Shown here: one piece after another, positions 19,905 through 32,967 of the stretch | How the letters are laid out: each line of letters begins with the position of its first letter | How positions within the stretch are numbered: position 1 is the first letter of the stretch | Source: Icerya purchasi | Lineage: Eukaryota > Arthropoda > Insecta > Hemiptera > Monophlebidae | NCBI GenBank assembly: GCA_039619475.1 | Contig: CM077115.1 | Location: 106,242,393 to 106,306,392 of the forward strand | Length of the DNA stretch: 64,000 nt | Reading direction: 5' to 3' | The notes under the pieces: model-generated | Seen by the model: the letters and a program-made list of their open reading frames with translations, nothing else | Database searches by the model: none | What the model was told of the DNA's origin: nothing | Program-made: the position numbers and the translations under genes

Positions 19905-21452
19905 CTTAAAAATATTTACACGACAATATAAGCTCGTTGAAATAGTTCGGCGGAAAACGATATTTAACATGAACGAAACTAGTCTTAATCCCATAACCAT
20001 CTTAAACGTTTATTACGGCAGTCGACGCGGGTTGCGAGAAAATCGAAAATTTTTTCTATTACCAAAGTTCATGTATGTTACAGGCGCGACGATTGGGATA
20101 TGCCGATAAAAGGAATTATTATTATTATTATTATTATTATTTTGATCAGATATGTGTGCACGTACACCTGCAGAATTGTCCCGTCAGTATGCTTTTCCGT
20201 TCCCACAGCAATGTAACGTATTTCCCCTCTAGAATAAATGAATTTATTCATAAAAATCTCTACAGGGGCAACCGATTTCTTAGAAGGCCTAGTGAACTTT
20301 TTTTGCTGGATAGTATGTACTGGTTCCGTAACTTTCTAGACCATTATATCATTAGGAATTTTTTTTATAAATACGTATCCTTCGTACACACTAACATAAT
20401 TTTCCAGTCGCAACCATACCTGCGCGCCCGATCACTTAGGAGTTGCGAAATTATTAGAATCTAAAAGGTGAAAAAAACCTCCATTTCGCCAGACAATGTA
20501 CAATATTCACGCGATACTTTTATTTTAACGCGAAAACAAAATAAATAAAACGTTCTATTAAAAGAAGCCTAAACAACTACCGTAAGTGCTGTAATCGTAA
20601 AAGTTTTGCATTTTTTTGCCAATTATCGTTATTATTATTATTATTATTATTATTACAACGTAATTGTACTACTAGTATTACAGGGGTTACTCGAATATAG
20701 TAACAATAATATAATGTTCCCACCAATTAGACCAAAAACTACTCGAATAACAAGAAATCAAAATAATATATATTACATATATCCTAGAGGGGCAAATATA
20801 TGATAACACAGATGATATTCGGTTTTAATTAAATTAATGAGAATTATCCCCAATCATGTTATAAATGAAAATAGCATATTAGCGTGTGGAAAAAGGAGGT
20901 GGTGAAATGGCTGAAGGAATGGCGCAAAGAGTAAAAAACAAACTGCGTCCGAATTCCTCACACACTGATTATACACGTATTCTATGTTGTTGTTTTTGTG
21001 CCGCTCCTATTTTTCTTTTAACTTACTGTTCGGAAACCATAAAGAAGATATTGTTTTTGCGAATGATATCATTATATATATATATATATATGTATATATG
21101 ACTATTTAGAGTGAATGTATGTATGTGTATGGTTTTTCTTTTTTCTTTGTACCTATATATAAGTTATATATATATATATATTTATTAAGACATATATTAA
21201 TTAAGGTTTATATAATTTCGATGTATATATTAAGCACTTATAAATTTGTAACGTGTACAACCTGAATAAACGATAATAAGAGTGCTGGGCACACTCACAC
21301 AACGGGCATACTTGCCCAGTGAGACCCACAAACTTATTTTAAAATTTAAAAAAAAAAAAAAAATACTATTTATTTACATACAATTAAGAAATACGAGTAG
21401 CGTACAACGCGTGCGGAGTCTGCATTTACTTTCATCAAAAACCCGCTAGAGC
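19905..21452. other. Spacer with TTA and TA microsatellites
   Basis: TTA tracts at 20,106-20,131 and 20,629-20,655, and TA tracts near 21,073-21,092 and 21,166-21,180. A plus-strand open frame of 129 codons at 20,075 contains the TTA tract and shows no domain. No supported gene. Confidence 0.5.
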
Positions 21453-21676
21453 TTATTGCATATAGACGCCGTGAGTAAGGATAAGATGCGATTTCAAAAC
21501 GTGTTTCTGGGTGTACGATTTGTCGCATAAATCACACTTGAAAAGCCTTCTCTGGCCACATTCGTATTTATAATGACTGTTCATATGTGTCTTATGTTTG
21601 TAGCTTCGGCCGCAGTTATTAGGACAAAAAAATCTTTTGCTAATCGACGACGCAGTTTCTTGACAATCACCACCAC
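21453..21676 (-). CDS. lola: lola alternative terminal exon 17, two zinc fingers
   Basis: 73 residues with no start codon near its beginning; the frame is set by the acceptor AATATTTTGAAG|GT. The linker is GGDCQETASSISKRFF. Finger 1 is Cys17, Cys21, His34, Cys39 (CPNNCGRSYKHKTHMNSH) and finger 2 is Cys47, Cys50, His63, His68 (DKSYTQKHVLKSH, Tyr in the core position). The tail is GVYMQ. It stands alone, with no close duplicate in view. It marks the change from the dense left clusters to widely spaced single exons. Confidence 0.92.
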
Positions 21677-21921
21677 CTTCAAAATATTTACATAAAAATT
21701 ATAGTTTAATTAACTAATTAATTAATTGAGTAAGTTAGCAAGTGATTAATTAATAATAGTAATAGTAATAATCAGTTTTATTAAGCCACGAATATGCGAA
21801 CCTTCCTTAATCATCATGATGGAGAAAATTTCTAATGCTTGCTAGGTACATTAATCGTATTACAAATCTAACCAGCATAGCTGTGATTGTTTGGAGTACA
21901 ACCATAATAATAATGACAACG

Positions 21922-21952
<31 letters not shown>

Positions 21953-22551
21953 TTTTAATAAAATACGAAAGTAGCTTGATAAAACTAAACTTTACAATAA
22001 TAGGCCATCGGAATCGTTTGGGAAAGCGTATTTTTTCTTTTCATTATTTCGCAGGCAGTTTTTAGTGATACAACGGATTGGGGGAACCTTGATTTTTGCG
22101 ATCCAATCAAATTTTAAGCTCTCGCGAGAGAAGATATAATACTTCTTAGAAACTAGGTCAATACACTTTACCGTTTATTTCAAGCGTATTTGTTTACATG
22201 ATCAATCACAGCAGCTGATTTCTGTATAACTCGAAATGAACTGGAAAAATTTTAACGCTTCAAATTTTTTTCACCCCCCTCCCCCAAATAAACAACATAT
22301 TTCTGATTTCGTTGGTTTCCATTATAACCTGCTTTCGTGCATAATTTCAACCACCAAATTATCGGAATACAAAAATCTCAAATTAAAAAAAAAAAAAAAA
22401 GAAGAAGGAAAGAAAAATAACATTTTTACTTTACCAACGGAGTTACTATTTTATACAGAAAAATACACAGTTTCAAAAATGAATTAAAAAATATCAAACA
22501 TATATCAATAAATATTCCTAAAATATGGAATAATTTTATGTATAAATTAGC
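21677..22551. other. Spacer with (ATA)n tract
   Basis: An ATA tract at 21,906-21,950. No coding motif is seen on either strand. Confidence 0.5.
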
Positions 22552-22690
22552 GATGTGCAAATCAACTCTGCTAGCAGAGCAGAGGATACATACATATATG
22601 TATGTATATCTGCTTCTCAACTCCAACTCCGAACGAGTTAACTCTCAACTATTGCGTAATTAATCTGAGGCAGTACGACACTCAAATAAC
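22552..22690. repeat. Dispersed repeat copy B
   Basis: GATGTGCAAATCAACTCTGC, then TTAACTCTCAACTA and CTGAGGCAGTACGACACTCA, match the copy at 30,559-30,690 in order (CAAATCGACTCC, CAACTCACAGCTA, CTTAGGCAGCACACTCA) and, at the start, that at 51,790. Confidence 0.6.
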
Positions 22691-22867
22691 GCGCATTACT
22701 CTGAATACAGAAAACAGCAAAGGTCCTTGGCAAGGGTAGCCGCGCGCACAGCTAACGTAAAAATTAAATCACACAGTCAGAGACAAATTCAAATATGTTC
22801 GCAATGACATCGGTGGTTATGACGTGTTTCAGAGTTAAAATTAAAAACCATACCCAACTGTATCCGA

Positions 22868-23140
22868 AGTTTAGCCCGCCGCATATTGAACCAAGCTCGC
22901 GAATAGCACGACTCACACCACCATTTTTGTATATAAAGTATGTGAAACATAACAAACAAATCGAACATTTTTAACAACCAAAAAGTTTAAACGAACCTAC
23001 ACGCAACCCGCGCACCCACAAAAACTATGTTCTCCGGACAGACGACCCACCCATAAGCTGGGTTCAATACGCGATACTCCATTAAAATACATGAGAATAA
23101 AATCCACGTGAGCTAGGTTCAATATGCGGCGGACTTTACT
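22868..23140. repeat. Inverted repeat pair around 0.2 kb
   Basis: AGTTTAGCCCGCCGCATATT with the following GAACC at 22,868-22,900 is mirrored at 23,108-23,140 (GGTTCAATATGCGGCGGACT), arms about 33 bases. It may mark the ends of a small element. Confidence 0.65.
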
Positions 23141-23524
23141 CATGTCTAGCATAAATATGGAATAATCTCTGAAGCGAAATTGTGCAAAACTTTCGATTCT
23201 ATTTTCGTAGCTATATACTTGAGATTGTGATCGAAAACTAGTTTATTCCTAGAGAGTGTTTATTTGGCTGAGCAATTTAGCGACCTTTACAATTTTGTTT
23301 ATGGAAAGGAAAAAACATGTCCAATTACTAACGTCGCTTAATTTTTTTTTTTTTTTTTTTTGATCTTATACGCCGAAATCTCACGTCAATCAAACTCAAG
23401 AAGACTAAATTCGTATCTTTCACCCCCCATGGACCCGCTGCTAATAAATGAGGCAGCCTGGTTAAGAATATAAAAATAATGCTAATCCCACGTGCACTTC
23501 GCATATTGTGAAATTAGGTTTTTA

Positions 23525-23620
23525 TAATAAGAGTGTTCCTTTCTCTTTTGGTATGGTCTGACTTTACTTTCACCCACATTTCTCCGGTATAAGCAATATT
23601 CATTCCGACCTTAGGTATAT
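23525..23620 (-). repeat. SINE-like 3' fragment, related to the 58 kb copies
   Basis: CTTTACTTTC, then CCCA, then ATTCTCCGGTATAA-like and CAATATTCA follow the same order as at 58,125-58,195. Only this part is present. Confidence 0.5.
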
Positions 23621-25947
23621 CTCTCTGTGTATCAGCGACAGTTAAATGCCCGAAACGAGACAATTCCGTGAAATCGATAACACCTCTGATTAGACAAGCA
23701 CCCCATTCATCCACTAGGCTTCCATTGAAGAATGCATTTAATATATAACGGGAGCAGATGAAATAGAAACTTTAAAGGCATATGAACAGGTTCCAGGATA
23801 TGCCAGTTACGAGGTTATAGCGACGAAGCAAATCCGGCGATTAAGCAACGCGCCCGGTATGTATTGCAAATGCTAACATCGTTCCAACATCGACGTGTCA
23901 TCGTCTGTTCTTGCACTGAAGCAGCATTCAGACTGAATCATTCACCGTTTCGACGGTCCAAACTCATACCGAGCACTCATTCGTGCAAAAGTATAATCTG
24001 TTATCGTATCTCACGTTTTTAGGCAAAAATACCTTTTATAATATTGTTACGCGGCAATTCTTACCTTTCTGTCTCCAACATCGCTCGATTCGTTGCATAA
24101 ACTCCCCCTGATGATGGGAAATGCGACCACTTTGGTGTATTGACATGGTAAAACTGGCACTTCTTGCTATTGGCATATTATACTGTTGACAATGGCACAG
24201 TGAGACAGCGGAAATTGGCCAACTTGTATCTAAATTTCAAAGGTAATTAAGGAGAAGACACGCCAAATGATAATCGAAAAAGGGAATCGGGTAATTCCTT
24301 TGCGCGAGCTTAACATATAGGGGCCAACTGATCTCCGAAACTTCTCAACGTTTCATTTACCATCATGCTTTGACTGAGAATTGGTAAAAAAAAAAATGGA
24401 TCATTTTATTTTCGACCGGTAAATAACTCGCTTACTCCCAGATCGGTATTAATTAAACAAATAAGAAAACCTACGTGACAAAAGTAATTTTATAATGTAA
24501 TGCCACACATTTATCGCTCTATATTTCCAGCAACATTTTATATCGATATACTAAATATGCTTTAGAATCGCATTGAAATGTTTTAACAAAATAAAAATTA
24601 ATATCAGACAGTATTTTTGGATTTTTGAGGCGCCATGATAAATATTAATTTTTAAAGAAACGTTAGATATAAACGAAGTCTCCCATCATTCATACCTAGA
24701 TCAGAATTCAGTTGTTGTTTGATTATTTCTTACTCGTTTTATTTCTCGTCAATAAATTAAATTTACAAATGTTCTCTTATAAAAACAATTAACGAAAATA
24801 GTCCCGACGATGATGCAGTTAATAATTAAATATTTTTCTGCAAAAGTGAATAATCCAAATTCGGGTTTTTTGACACGGCCCATTTAAATTTGAACTATCA
24901 TCTCTAGTTTGTACTTCTAGCGGTTTTGGGAGAAAATAAACAAAAGTTCACGTTACCTAGCCGGTCCAGAATAGGGTAGAGAAAAAGTTCAGAACACTTT
25001 TACCAGTTTTACCGGGAAGTTTACTGGTCGGCTATTAGAGTTACCATTTGGCCAGTATCACTTGGGTTCCGGTTAATTTTCCTATTTACCCCGTAAAATA
25101 GTTACTGGTCAGCACGTCCGCCAGAGACAGAAAATTACATTCTTTTTTCTTTTTTTTTTACATTTATCCCTATCTGATATGCTGTGCAAAACTCGAGTTT
25201 GCGGACAAATTATTTAAAATTAAAAAAAAAAAAACAAGAAAACTTTTAAAATTAAGTTTTAAAATTGGTAAAATTAATAAATTACAAAAATATTGTCGGT
25301 GATAATTTATTTAATGTAAATAAGAAAACTACAAAATTATAACCACTTAAAGAATGAACTACTCATGAAATTAAAGTTTGTAATCGACTCCTAAAGGGAA
25401 TGCGCATCGCCATTAGAGACGATTACTTCTGTGACACCTCTGGGGTGTCGCATTTAGTGGGGCATTTGTTGAGCTTGTGATGACATTTTTTGCAATCGGG
25501 ACCTTGCTTACCATCGCGAATTGCATTTACAGCAAACATAGACACGCTGAGGTATGTATGTTTTTCTCTCAACATCAGAACTCTGTAGCAATGTCGGCGG
25601 CGCTTGGTTTTTGTAATATATTTGACATTAGAAATGTCCGCCGAAAAGTCGTTTGTTTACCTGGAGATATTAAAACTCACAAAATACTCGGAGGGGTAGA
25701 ACCACTAAAATAGTTACACTTTATAAATAAACGGAATAATACCGATTTCTTTTCTGTTTTTTTTTTGTTTTTTTTTAATATTTTCACAACACAAATAATA
25801 AGCAAACATCGTATTTTATACCGTTTAATTTCGTTTAAATTATATCGGTTACAAAATATGAACCCGTTGTTATATACATATCAAAATTGAAATATAGCAA
25901 CGTCATATTGGGGAGGTGTATCGGAAAGAAATAATTGAGCAGAAAGA
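23621..25947. other. Spacer with one short coding-like stretch
   Basis: At 23,742-23,880 (+) 45 open codons (including ADEIETLKAYEQVPGYASYE and ATKQIRRLSNAPGM) look protein-like but have no ATG, splice context or family that I recognise. They may be transposon debris. A 78-codon plus-strand frame at 25,477 shows no domain. The rest is AT-rich. Confidence 0.35.
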
Positions 25948-26159
25948 TTACATAATAACTCGGTGAACTACGACAATGTGGCCCTTTAAGTGCGATCTTC
26001 TTTTAAACGATTTTCGACATATAGTACACTGAAAGCACTTTTGACCGCGACATTCATATTTACAGTGACTCAGCATATTCCTCCGGTGCTTGTAACTTTT
26101 CCCACATTTATTAAGGCAAAAATACTTTACATCCGTTAAATCAGACGATCGATATTCAC
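25948..26159 (-). CDS. lola: lola alternative terminal exon 18, two zinc fingers
   Basis: 69 residues with no early start codon; acceptor TTTTTTAAG|GT. The linker is EYRSSDLTDVKYF. Finger 1 is Cys14, Cys18, His31, Cys36 (CLNKCGKSYKHRRNMLSH, then CKYEC) and finger 2 is Cys44, Cys47, His60, His65 (RKSFKRRSHLKGH). The inter-finger linker is RGQKCFQ instead of GQ.R.FK. The tail is RVIM. CGK in place of CGR is unique here. Confidence 0.92.
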
Positions 26160-26610
26160 CTTAAAAAATAATTTAAAAACAAAAAAAAAAGCAAATAAAA
26201 AAGAAATTAAACGCGTACAAAATTAAAAAATAATTCGAAATACATCCGAGCGGCGAATTTAAAACGCTTCGATTTTGTTGTTGTTTTTTGTTTTTTTTCA
26301 ATTAAACCCGGGCTAAAATAGTTTAAAAAATATATAACAATAACAATTTAAAAAAAAAAAATAAATAAAAAAAATAGGGGGCAAAATAATACAAAAAAAC
26401 CGACGTTCACTTTAATCTCAAATGAAAAAAAAAATACATAAACATCTTTCGAAGTGGTTTTTCTTTATAGAAACATACATAATTTCTTACATAAAAACTT
26501 TTATGTTATCTGCACACTTCACAGATAACATAAAAAAGTCAGTATTAATTTATAACCTCCTAATCGTTACTGCCGCCGCAGGCCGCTGTAAAGGAAAGCG
26601 CAGCTACTAC
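26160..26610. other. A/T-rich spacer, nothing recognised
   Basis: Mostly A and T runs. No coding motif. Confidence 0.5.
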
Positions 26611-26843
26611 TCAGGGCGATGAAAATGTATTATGAATTAAAAACAAATGCTTCTTCCAATTCGATTTCTGGGAAAATGACTTGGGGCATATGGTGCATTG
26701 AAAATATTTGTTTCCTCCGCATTCATACCGACAGTGTCTCATTAAGTTGTATTTGTATTTGTAACTTCGTCCGCAGTTGTTCGGGCAGAGAAATCCGATG
26801 TTTGAAGAATTCAACGATTGAACATTTACGTCACCACCCTTTC
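26611..26843 (-). CDS. lola: lola alternative terminal exon 19, two zinc fingers
   Basis: 76 residues. The acceptor that keeps phase 1 is TTTTTCCTAAAAG|GA, with GA instead of GT completing the split codon and a better pyrimidine tract than most. The linker is KGGDVNVQSLNSSNIGFL. Finger 1 is Cys19, Cys23, His36, Cys41 (CGRSYKYKYNLMRH, CRYEC) and finger 2 is Cys49, Cys52, His65, His70 (PKSFSQKSNWKKH). The tail is NTFSSP. The TIC/TVC-PKSF-QK-N-KKHL-L-HN type is shared with the exon at 51,078, so these two form a separate old lineage with the one at 45,988. A nearer AG (4 bases downstream) would break the frame. Confidence 0.88.
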
Positions 26844-29767
26844 CTTTTAGGAAAAAACCAACAACGTATTAGATTAGAATATTCGTAATAGATCGAAATA
26901 CACGACGACCAACAAACATTCTTAATTGTCGTAACATTATATTTACAAAATACACCAATGTGAGAACATTTTATTCACGCTAATTTCGATATAAATTTCT
27001 CGTTTTTTTTTTGTTTTTTTTTCTATCAATTTACCTTACGGTAATTGCGTAAAATCAATTAAAAAATCAGTTCCATTCTACGAACTCTTGGCGTTGTCAC
27101 TTATTCACTATCAATTACATCTACGAATCGTAATGCTACAATTAGTTTATTCGGTGCTCCGATGATAATACGTCAGTTTTCATATAACTATAATTACGCG
27201 TGTTAAACATATTACATTAGATAATATTTCCAAAAAAATCTTTGCAATACGATCCCTCAAATATAAATAAATATATATATATATATATATGTGAAAGAGA
27301 GAGTGCGCGCGTGGATCTACACACACATGTAAGATAAAATAAGTCTCATATCCATTAAGGGCATCGGGAATTATAAAGTTTTACATGTATATATACACAC
27401 ACGCGCTCATACAACAAAACACTTACCATCATAAAAGTTATTATACAGTAATGGCAAGTTTCGTTTTCGACCAGTTTCAGCGCAAAACAGGAGTTCCGGC
27501 TCAAGCTTCCATTCCGGTCAATTATTGGCTAAACCTTCAGCTCTAATCGAAACTCCGACCACGCTGTTTTTGCCCTATCGTATGCCTTTTTAACTGTTAA
27601 GAATGAAATCCAGGTTATCAGACACCGAACGCCTTATTAATCTGCAGTTTAAATCAAATAATTTTTTCGCGGATACAAACGAATAATGCGACTCGTTGAG
27701 CTTCAGCGAATTACTCGTGTTTAAATATCGAAATTATTATCAAATTTACCTCCTCGATCGAAATAACGAACAATTCCATATTAGTTAAACAAACGATTCA
27801 ACTCCGCGTCCTTCAGAACCACAATTATCAAAAGAAATGCCGATATATATTCTTTCTTCAAGTCGAGGCATAGCGGAAAAAAATTAAAAATATCTGCCTG
27901 TACCATTTACAATCAGTGAGCAAAGTTATTCAGTTAATCGATTTCACACATATCGCCGATCTAATTAACTCGATGAGGGGTCGAAAAATGTTGTTTTCGA
28001 ATCGGTAGACTTTTTTTAATTATAATTATTGATTAGGAATAAATTCCTGTTTCTCCTCGAGGAAAACATTTATCTCGAAAATACGAATAATACATTTTTT
28101 TTATATTTACTTTAAAATCGAATGAAAGTGAATTTATTAACACCGCCACATAAGCGGGAAATTTAAATACGCACATTCGAATTTCATAAAAATAAAACTT
28201 TACTCCGTTGTTGAAGCGACTATTTAAATAAAATAAAATAAAAAAAAAAAAAAAAGTTCCAATTTCGGCACCGAAACTAGAAGAAAAAAATCGATTCCAT
28301 TTCGCCTAAAGAAAAATTTTTCGATTGGACACACTAATAATCAGCGTAATTTAAACAAAAATAAAACAATTAACCAGATTTATTCCGTACGAAACTGCAA
28401 CAACATATGAAAAACGTTTAAATTATCTCGAACAGAAGCTCCGTCATACTTAAAATGATAGTAAATTAAAAATTACTCGCAGACAAAAAAAAAAGTTGAG
28501 AAATGAAGGGGGCAGTAGTTAAGACACGAACTTTTTTTCTCGCGACAATCCGCTCTCTTACAGCCCAGAAAAGAAATTGTGAGTTTTTATGCGACCAAAA
28601 CGAATTACACACTATTTACCGCTTAATGTTCACTGCGAAATATCCGATCCGCGACTTTAATCGAAATCTACCACCATAAACATATTTCAAAACATTCATA
28701 GGCGCGAATTTACAGCGCCCGTATTATTTTCATTTGTTTAATTTTCCAGCATCGTTACTTGCTTTCGGAAAATCCCATTCTGCCTTCCGCTACAATATTA
28801 ACGGCCGACATACAATAAATGAAAATTCAACGTTCAAATTCGCAACAATAGTGATCAGAATTTTTTTCCAATTACAAAACGGATTATTCGAAAATTTTAT
28901 CTCCGCCCCCCGCATTAAAACACCGAAGAAACATATTATTATTGTGTTCAGACAATGGGGGTTGGTATTTGAGTTTAACAACCCCCCAAACCAAAAAAAA
29001 TTATTCTCAAAAAAGTATCCAAAATCACTTTTTCACGCCCTTATTTTATGAGCCGGTTCCCACCATCTCATGATAAATAGAAAACCACGTTGTTCTTTTT
29101 TCTTCTTTTTTTTTTATGGGGCGCGTCAACTATGGACATTTTTAGAAGGGATATTATTCTACCTGAGTCTTACCACTGCCTAACGAACTATACGGTAGCT
29201 GGCTCACATCTTTGGTGAATAAACCGGCAATCGTATCGGCTTCCATAATTAAAAAATACACGCTTTATCGACACAGTAAGTGCATCCTCCTTTTAACCAC
29301 ATTAACTGCGACTGTTTCAGTCAAGCTACATGAGCTCATAACGCTAAAATGTATAGGGAGGAGGAACCCTGTGAAATCTGGTTAGTTCAATTTCAGCAAA
29401 CGCTTCGTGAATTCGTACGAATTTGGTGAACTAAAACAAACCGATCTATTTTCAAACGAAATACGCATCATGCTTGGTGAGACGGGTTCACAAAAAAACT
29501 GCACTATCATTCGCGGTGTGTCGCGTTAAGACAGTACACATTCGTGTAAAATGCTACACGGAGATATTTATGAGTCTTACGGTAAATTATAAGAGCAGAC
29601 GGGAAAACGACATACAACTGAGCTGTTGTTCAATAATCATAAAAAATCGGATCGGATTTAATGCAACAAGGCGATTAACACAAAAAACTAATCCGATATA
29701 ATTCGGCAACGGAGAAAGCGTGAAAAAACAAAAACAAAAACTTTTGATTATTATTATGATTATATTG
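26844..29767. other. Long spacer, nothing recognised
   Basis: A TA tract at 27,270-27,290, and otherwise mixed AT-rich sequence. Open stretches of up to about 105 codons at 28,734 (+) have no recognisable domain. No supported gene. Confidence 0.5.
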
Positions 29768-30027
29768 TTATAATGCGGAATAATAACTGAACGCGGGTAC
29801 ATTATTCAAATAACCAGTGGCTTTTTGATAATTGGGCCACACGATGAGCCTGTGAACTAAAATAATATGTCTTTTCAAGTGGTCCTTTCGAGCAAACGAT
29901 TTTTGGCAAACGTTACACCTGAACCGTTTCTGTCCGCACTCATTTTTATAGTGACTCGTCATATGATTTCTGTGCTTGTAAGTTCGGCCGCAATTATTAG
30001 GACACAAAAATCTTCCGACCAAGTTAC
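29768..30027 (-). CDS. lola: lola alternative terminal exon 20, two zinc fingers, long tail
   Basis: 85 residues, acceptor AATATGTTTAG|GT. The linker is very short (NLVGRFL). Finger 1 is Cys8, Cys12, His25, Cys30 (CGRTYKHRNHMTSH). The inter-finger linker is one residue shorter (GQKRFR). Finger 2 is Cys37, Cys40, His53, His58 (QKSFARKDHLKRH). The 27-residue tail after the last His is the longest here and is aromatic (ends AFSYYSAL). It may be functional or a read-through after loss of an earlier stop. Confidence 0.9.
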
Positions 30028-30558
30028 CTAAACATATTTGCGTAACAACAAAAGACGATTATTACATTGGCTCGCAACAATGAAACTAAAGAATAAACAA
30101 AATACGAACAGGAATAAAATAGCAAACGAAATCGTTTTCCGTGAGATGGCGACAAACAGCAAATTTTTAAGCACTTACAAAAGTCAATCCGATCTGATTT
30201 CCATTTACTCCCGTATAGAGTTTGACCATGTCGCCCGAGGGGGAGCTCCAACAGATAGTAATGGTCGCGCTGATAATTAATGATATAAAAGCAGATTTTT
30301 TTGCTTGCTGCAACATCTTGTCTCGTAAATAGATATTTCGATACAGCCAATGGGAGTTTTGTAAAATTTTGAGCAGCGATCTAGTCGATGTGCTAGGAAT
30401 TTATAATTTTCAGACTAGCTGCAGTACGTACAGACACTTTAACACTCGGAAAGCGCATCGCAGCTCCCAAAGGAACCGAAAAATCAGCTCCGACTCCGGC
30501 TTTTGTAAAGCTAAAAAGAAATTCTACAACGGGAACAACAATCTCAGTCGATGGTAAA
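30028..30558. other. Spacer, nothing recognised
   Basis: A minus-strand frame at 30,024-30,350 and a plus-strand one at 30,038 overlap and show no domain. Confidence 0.45.
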
Positions 30559-30690
30559 GATGCTCAAATCGACTCCTCCGCTAGCGAAGTCGGATGATAC
30601 AACAACGACCGAATTGTCCAACTCACAGCTAGTGCGTGTGTAGTCGTAATCTTAGGCAGCACACTCAGTAACTCCATGCAGGGTACTCTG
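30559..30690. repeat. Dispersed repeat copy C
   Basis: GATGCTCAAATCGACTCC, then CAACTCACAGCTAGTGCG, then GGCAGCACACTCA, matching copy B at 22,552-22,690 in the same order. Confidence 0.6.
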
Positions 30691-31984
30691 AACGCACGAA
30701 AACGTCTTCAAGACATTTTTGACAACCAGATCACACTAGCGACACACGAATTCGTCCGAAATGACAATCTTCATGCGGTGTGCCTTTCGGAGTTGAGATT
30801 ATTCGGATCGCCGACTGTGGTATATCACGCAACGCCGACATACGGTAAAGAATTTTGAAAGAAATTAGAATTTAAATTATTCTCCTTTCGATGTCTCCAT
30901 CATTGCCATGAATACGGTTCGGAAAATAATCGAACAGTTTAATTTCCCATATTATTTGTCTTCCGTCTGAAGAAAAAATGATCGCTACTTTTTACACGTC
31001 AAGATTCTTCTCTCCGAATATGTTGGAAAATAAACGTTTAAAATATTTTCCTCAGTAACAGTCCCCTCGCCGGGTTAATTCGTCTAGACCAGAGTGTGCT
31101 GCTCATATATAAGAGCCTGCGCAAGAACGCGCCGAACAGAATGCATAAAAACAGCGCGCGCTGAACGGACAGAACGTTTTTCATCCGCTGTGTCGTCAGT
31201 AAACTGCACGCCGAACAATCATTCGCGCAGAATTAGTTTCATGTATTCACACACCAAGTCTCATGATAACATGATACGATGCAATGCGTTCAGTGTCCTG
31301 TTACACAGAGCCCTTCAATGAAACTACGCAAAAAATATATGCGCGCCGCGCTCAAAAATACATTTCTGCGCGCATTTTGCGCAAGTGGATACGCGCAGCA
31401 TAAAATCGGAGGATCACCAATTAATATGTTTATAATGTACACGCATTTTATTCCCACTTAGAAAATAAGATGATGATGATAATTCGATTATGCACGCAGT
31501 CGAGTGTTGGTGACGCAGGACTTTCAGTGGGTTTATTTTTAACAGGAAAAACTGCCGTATTATATCGCGTATCACATGACCGTAGTCCACGACGGGGCAT
31601 TCGTTCGCACATCTCAACCTCGACCGAGTATATCAAGCAGAATATTCTATTATGTATGCAGGGGAGAAACGCGCGTACAGTTTTTGGTAATGAATAGAGG
31701 ATTACACGACACTGCATCAATGCGGCGATGCATAGCATTTGAAATAATTTGCAACCTTTACCGTTGAGCCGTTTTAAGGTGTATACGATCATTGCAATAA
31801 AACTGTAAAACAATAATTCGTATCGAATGGTTGATAGGGGGGGGGGGCAAAAAACCCATCATAACGTTTGTATCTAAGTAAAAATTGCTTTAACCTTATC
31901 TCGATAGTGAGTGATTAGTCGCCCCCTCTGTTGTTAATTATATCACGCGAGCCACCACAGCCAAATATGATCTTAGTTCAGTTT
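30691..31984. other. Spacer with GC-richer island and TATA-like motif
   Basis: At 31,080-31,420 the sequence is clearly GC-richer (many GCGC) and contains TATATAAG at 31,106. This could be a promoter inside the locus or part of a degenerate element. No coding domain is recognised in overlapping frames at 31,094-31,813. Confidence 0.35.
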
Positions 31985-32145
31985 TTTTTTGGGAAAAGGA
32001 TTTTAAAATATCTTTCACCGATAAAAGTGTTTTTGACCGGACTGCTGTTTGCAATGACAAACCATACTTTTTCTGTGTTTTTGTAGCTTCTACCGCGATT
32101 ATTCGAACACGAATATGACTCTGATGACTACTAGTGTAACTCTAC
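31985..32145 (-). pseudogene. Decayed lola zinc-finger exon
   Basis: The acceptor remains as ATATTCTTAG|GT. Finger 1 is legible in a shifted frame as CSNNRGRSYKN, with Cys to Arg. CHCKQQSGQKHF aligns with HYRYECGQKRLF. Finger 2 has dissolved into a T run. Several stops. Confidence 0.75.
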
Positions 32146-32967
32146 CTAAGAATATCTTTAGGCAATAATAGCATTCTCCAAGTTCAATTTAAAAATCAGT
32201 CAAAATATTTCGAAAAAAATAAATAAATATACACTTAGATTAAAAATCGGTTTGGCTAGTACGCACACCCCTCTTATTCTGTAATATTCGAAATGAAAAT
32301 ATTACTTCACGATACTTAATAACGTTGAATAATAGGGAAAAAGAAGAATGTCGACTCTTTCAGTAGGTATAAAAATTCTCCGGCGCAATATAACATCAGT
32401 TTTATTAATTAAAACAATAGAGCTTTTTTTCTAAATTCGCCGATAATGTTAAACCGTTTCATTTTCATTACTTGAAAATTTCATTCCGAATTACAGCTTA
32501 AATCGGTTCGATTTTTTTTTTTAGATAATACATATATACACGGGGAAAAAATGAATAAAAACTGAACAACTTGTATATGCGGTGATTACGACGCACCGAA
32601 TATTTCCACTTTGCGTAAGAAGCACGTCATGTACGTTCGTTTATTCACACAATCCAAAATTACTTAAAAAATACAAAAGGCGGTGTAATAACAAAAAATG
32701 ATTTATTAAAATTTACAAACCGCTGAAATTTGATTTTACATCGTTCGCTTAACTTAAAACTTTCAATGTTGACATACAAAATACGCAAAGTCTTCTCTTC
32801 TTGGTAAATACTACATATTTCGAAAATAGTATACAAAAGAGTATATATTAATAGAATAATTTTACACGTAAAAAAAATAAATAAATAAATAAATAAATAA
32901 ACGTTAGGCGGTGATCACGTAAGCCCCGGATATGTTAAACGCGACTATTGTTTATTTATTATTTACG
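32146..32967. other. AT-rich spacer, nothing recognised
   Basis: An AAATAAAT tract near 32,871-32,898. No coding motif. Confidence 0.5.

Noticed and set aside
20075..20464. 129-codon plus-strand frame as a gene
   Set aside because: Includes a poly-Tyr run from a TTA microsatellite and shows no recognisable domain.
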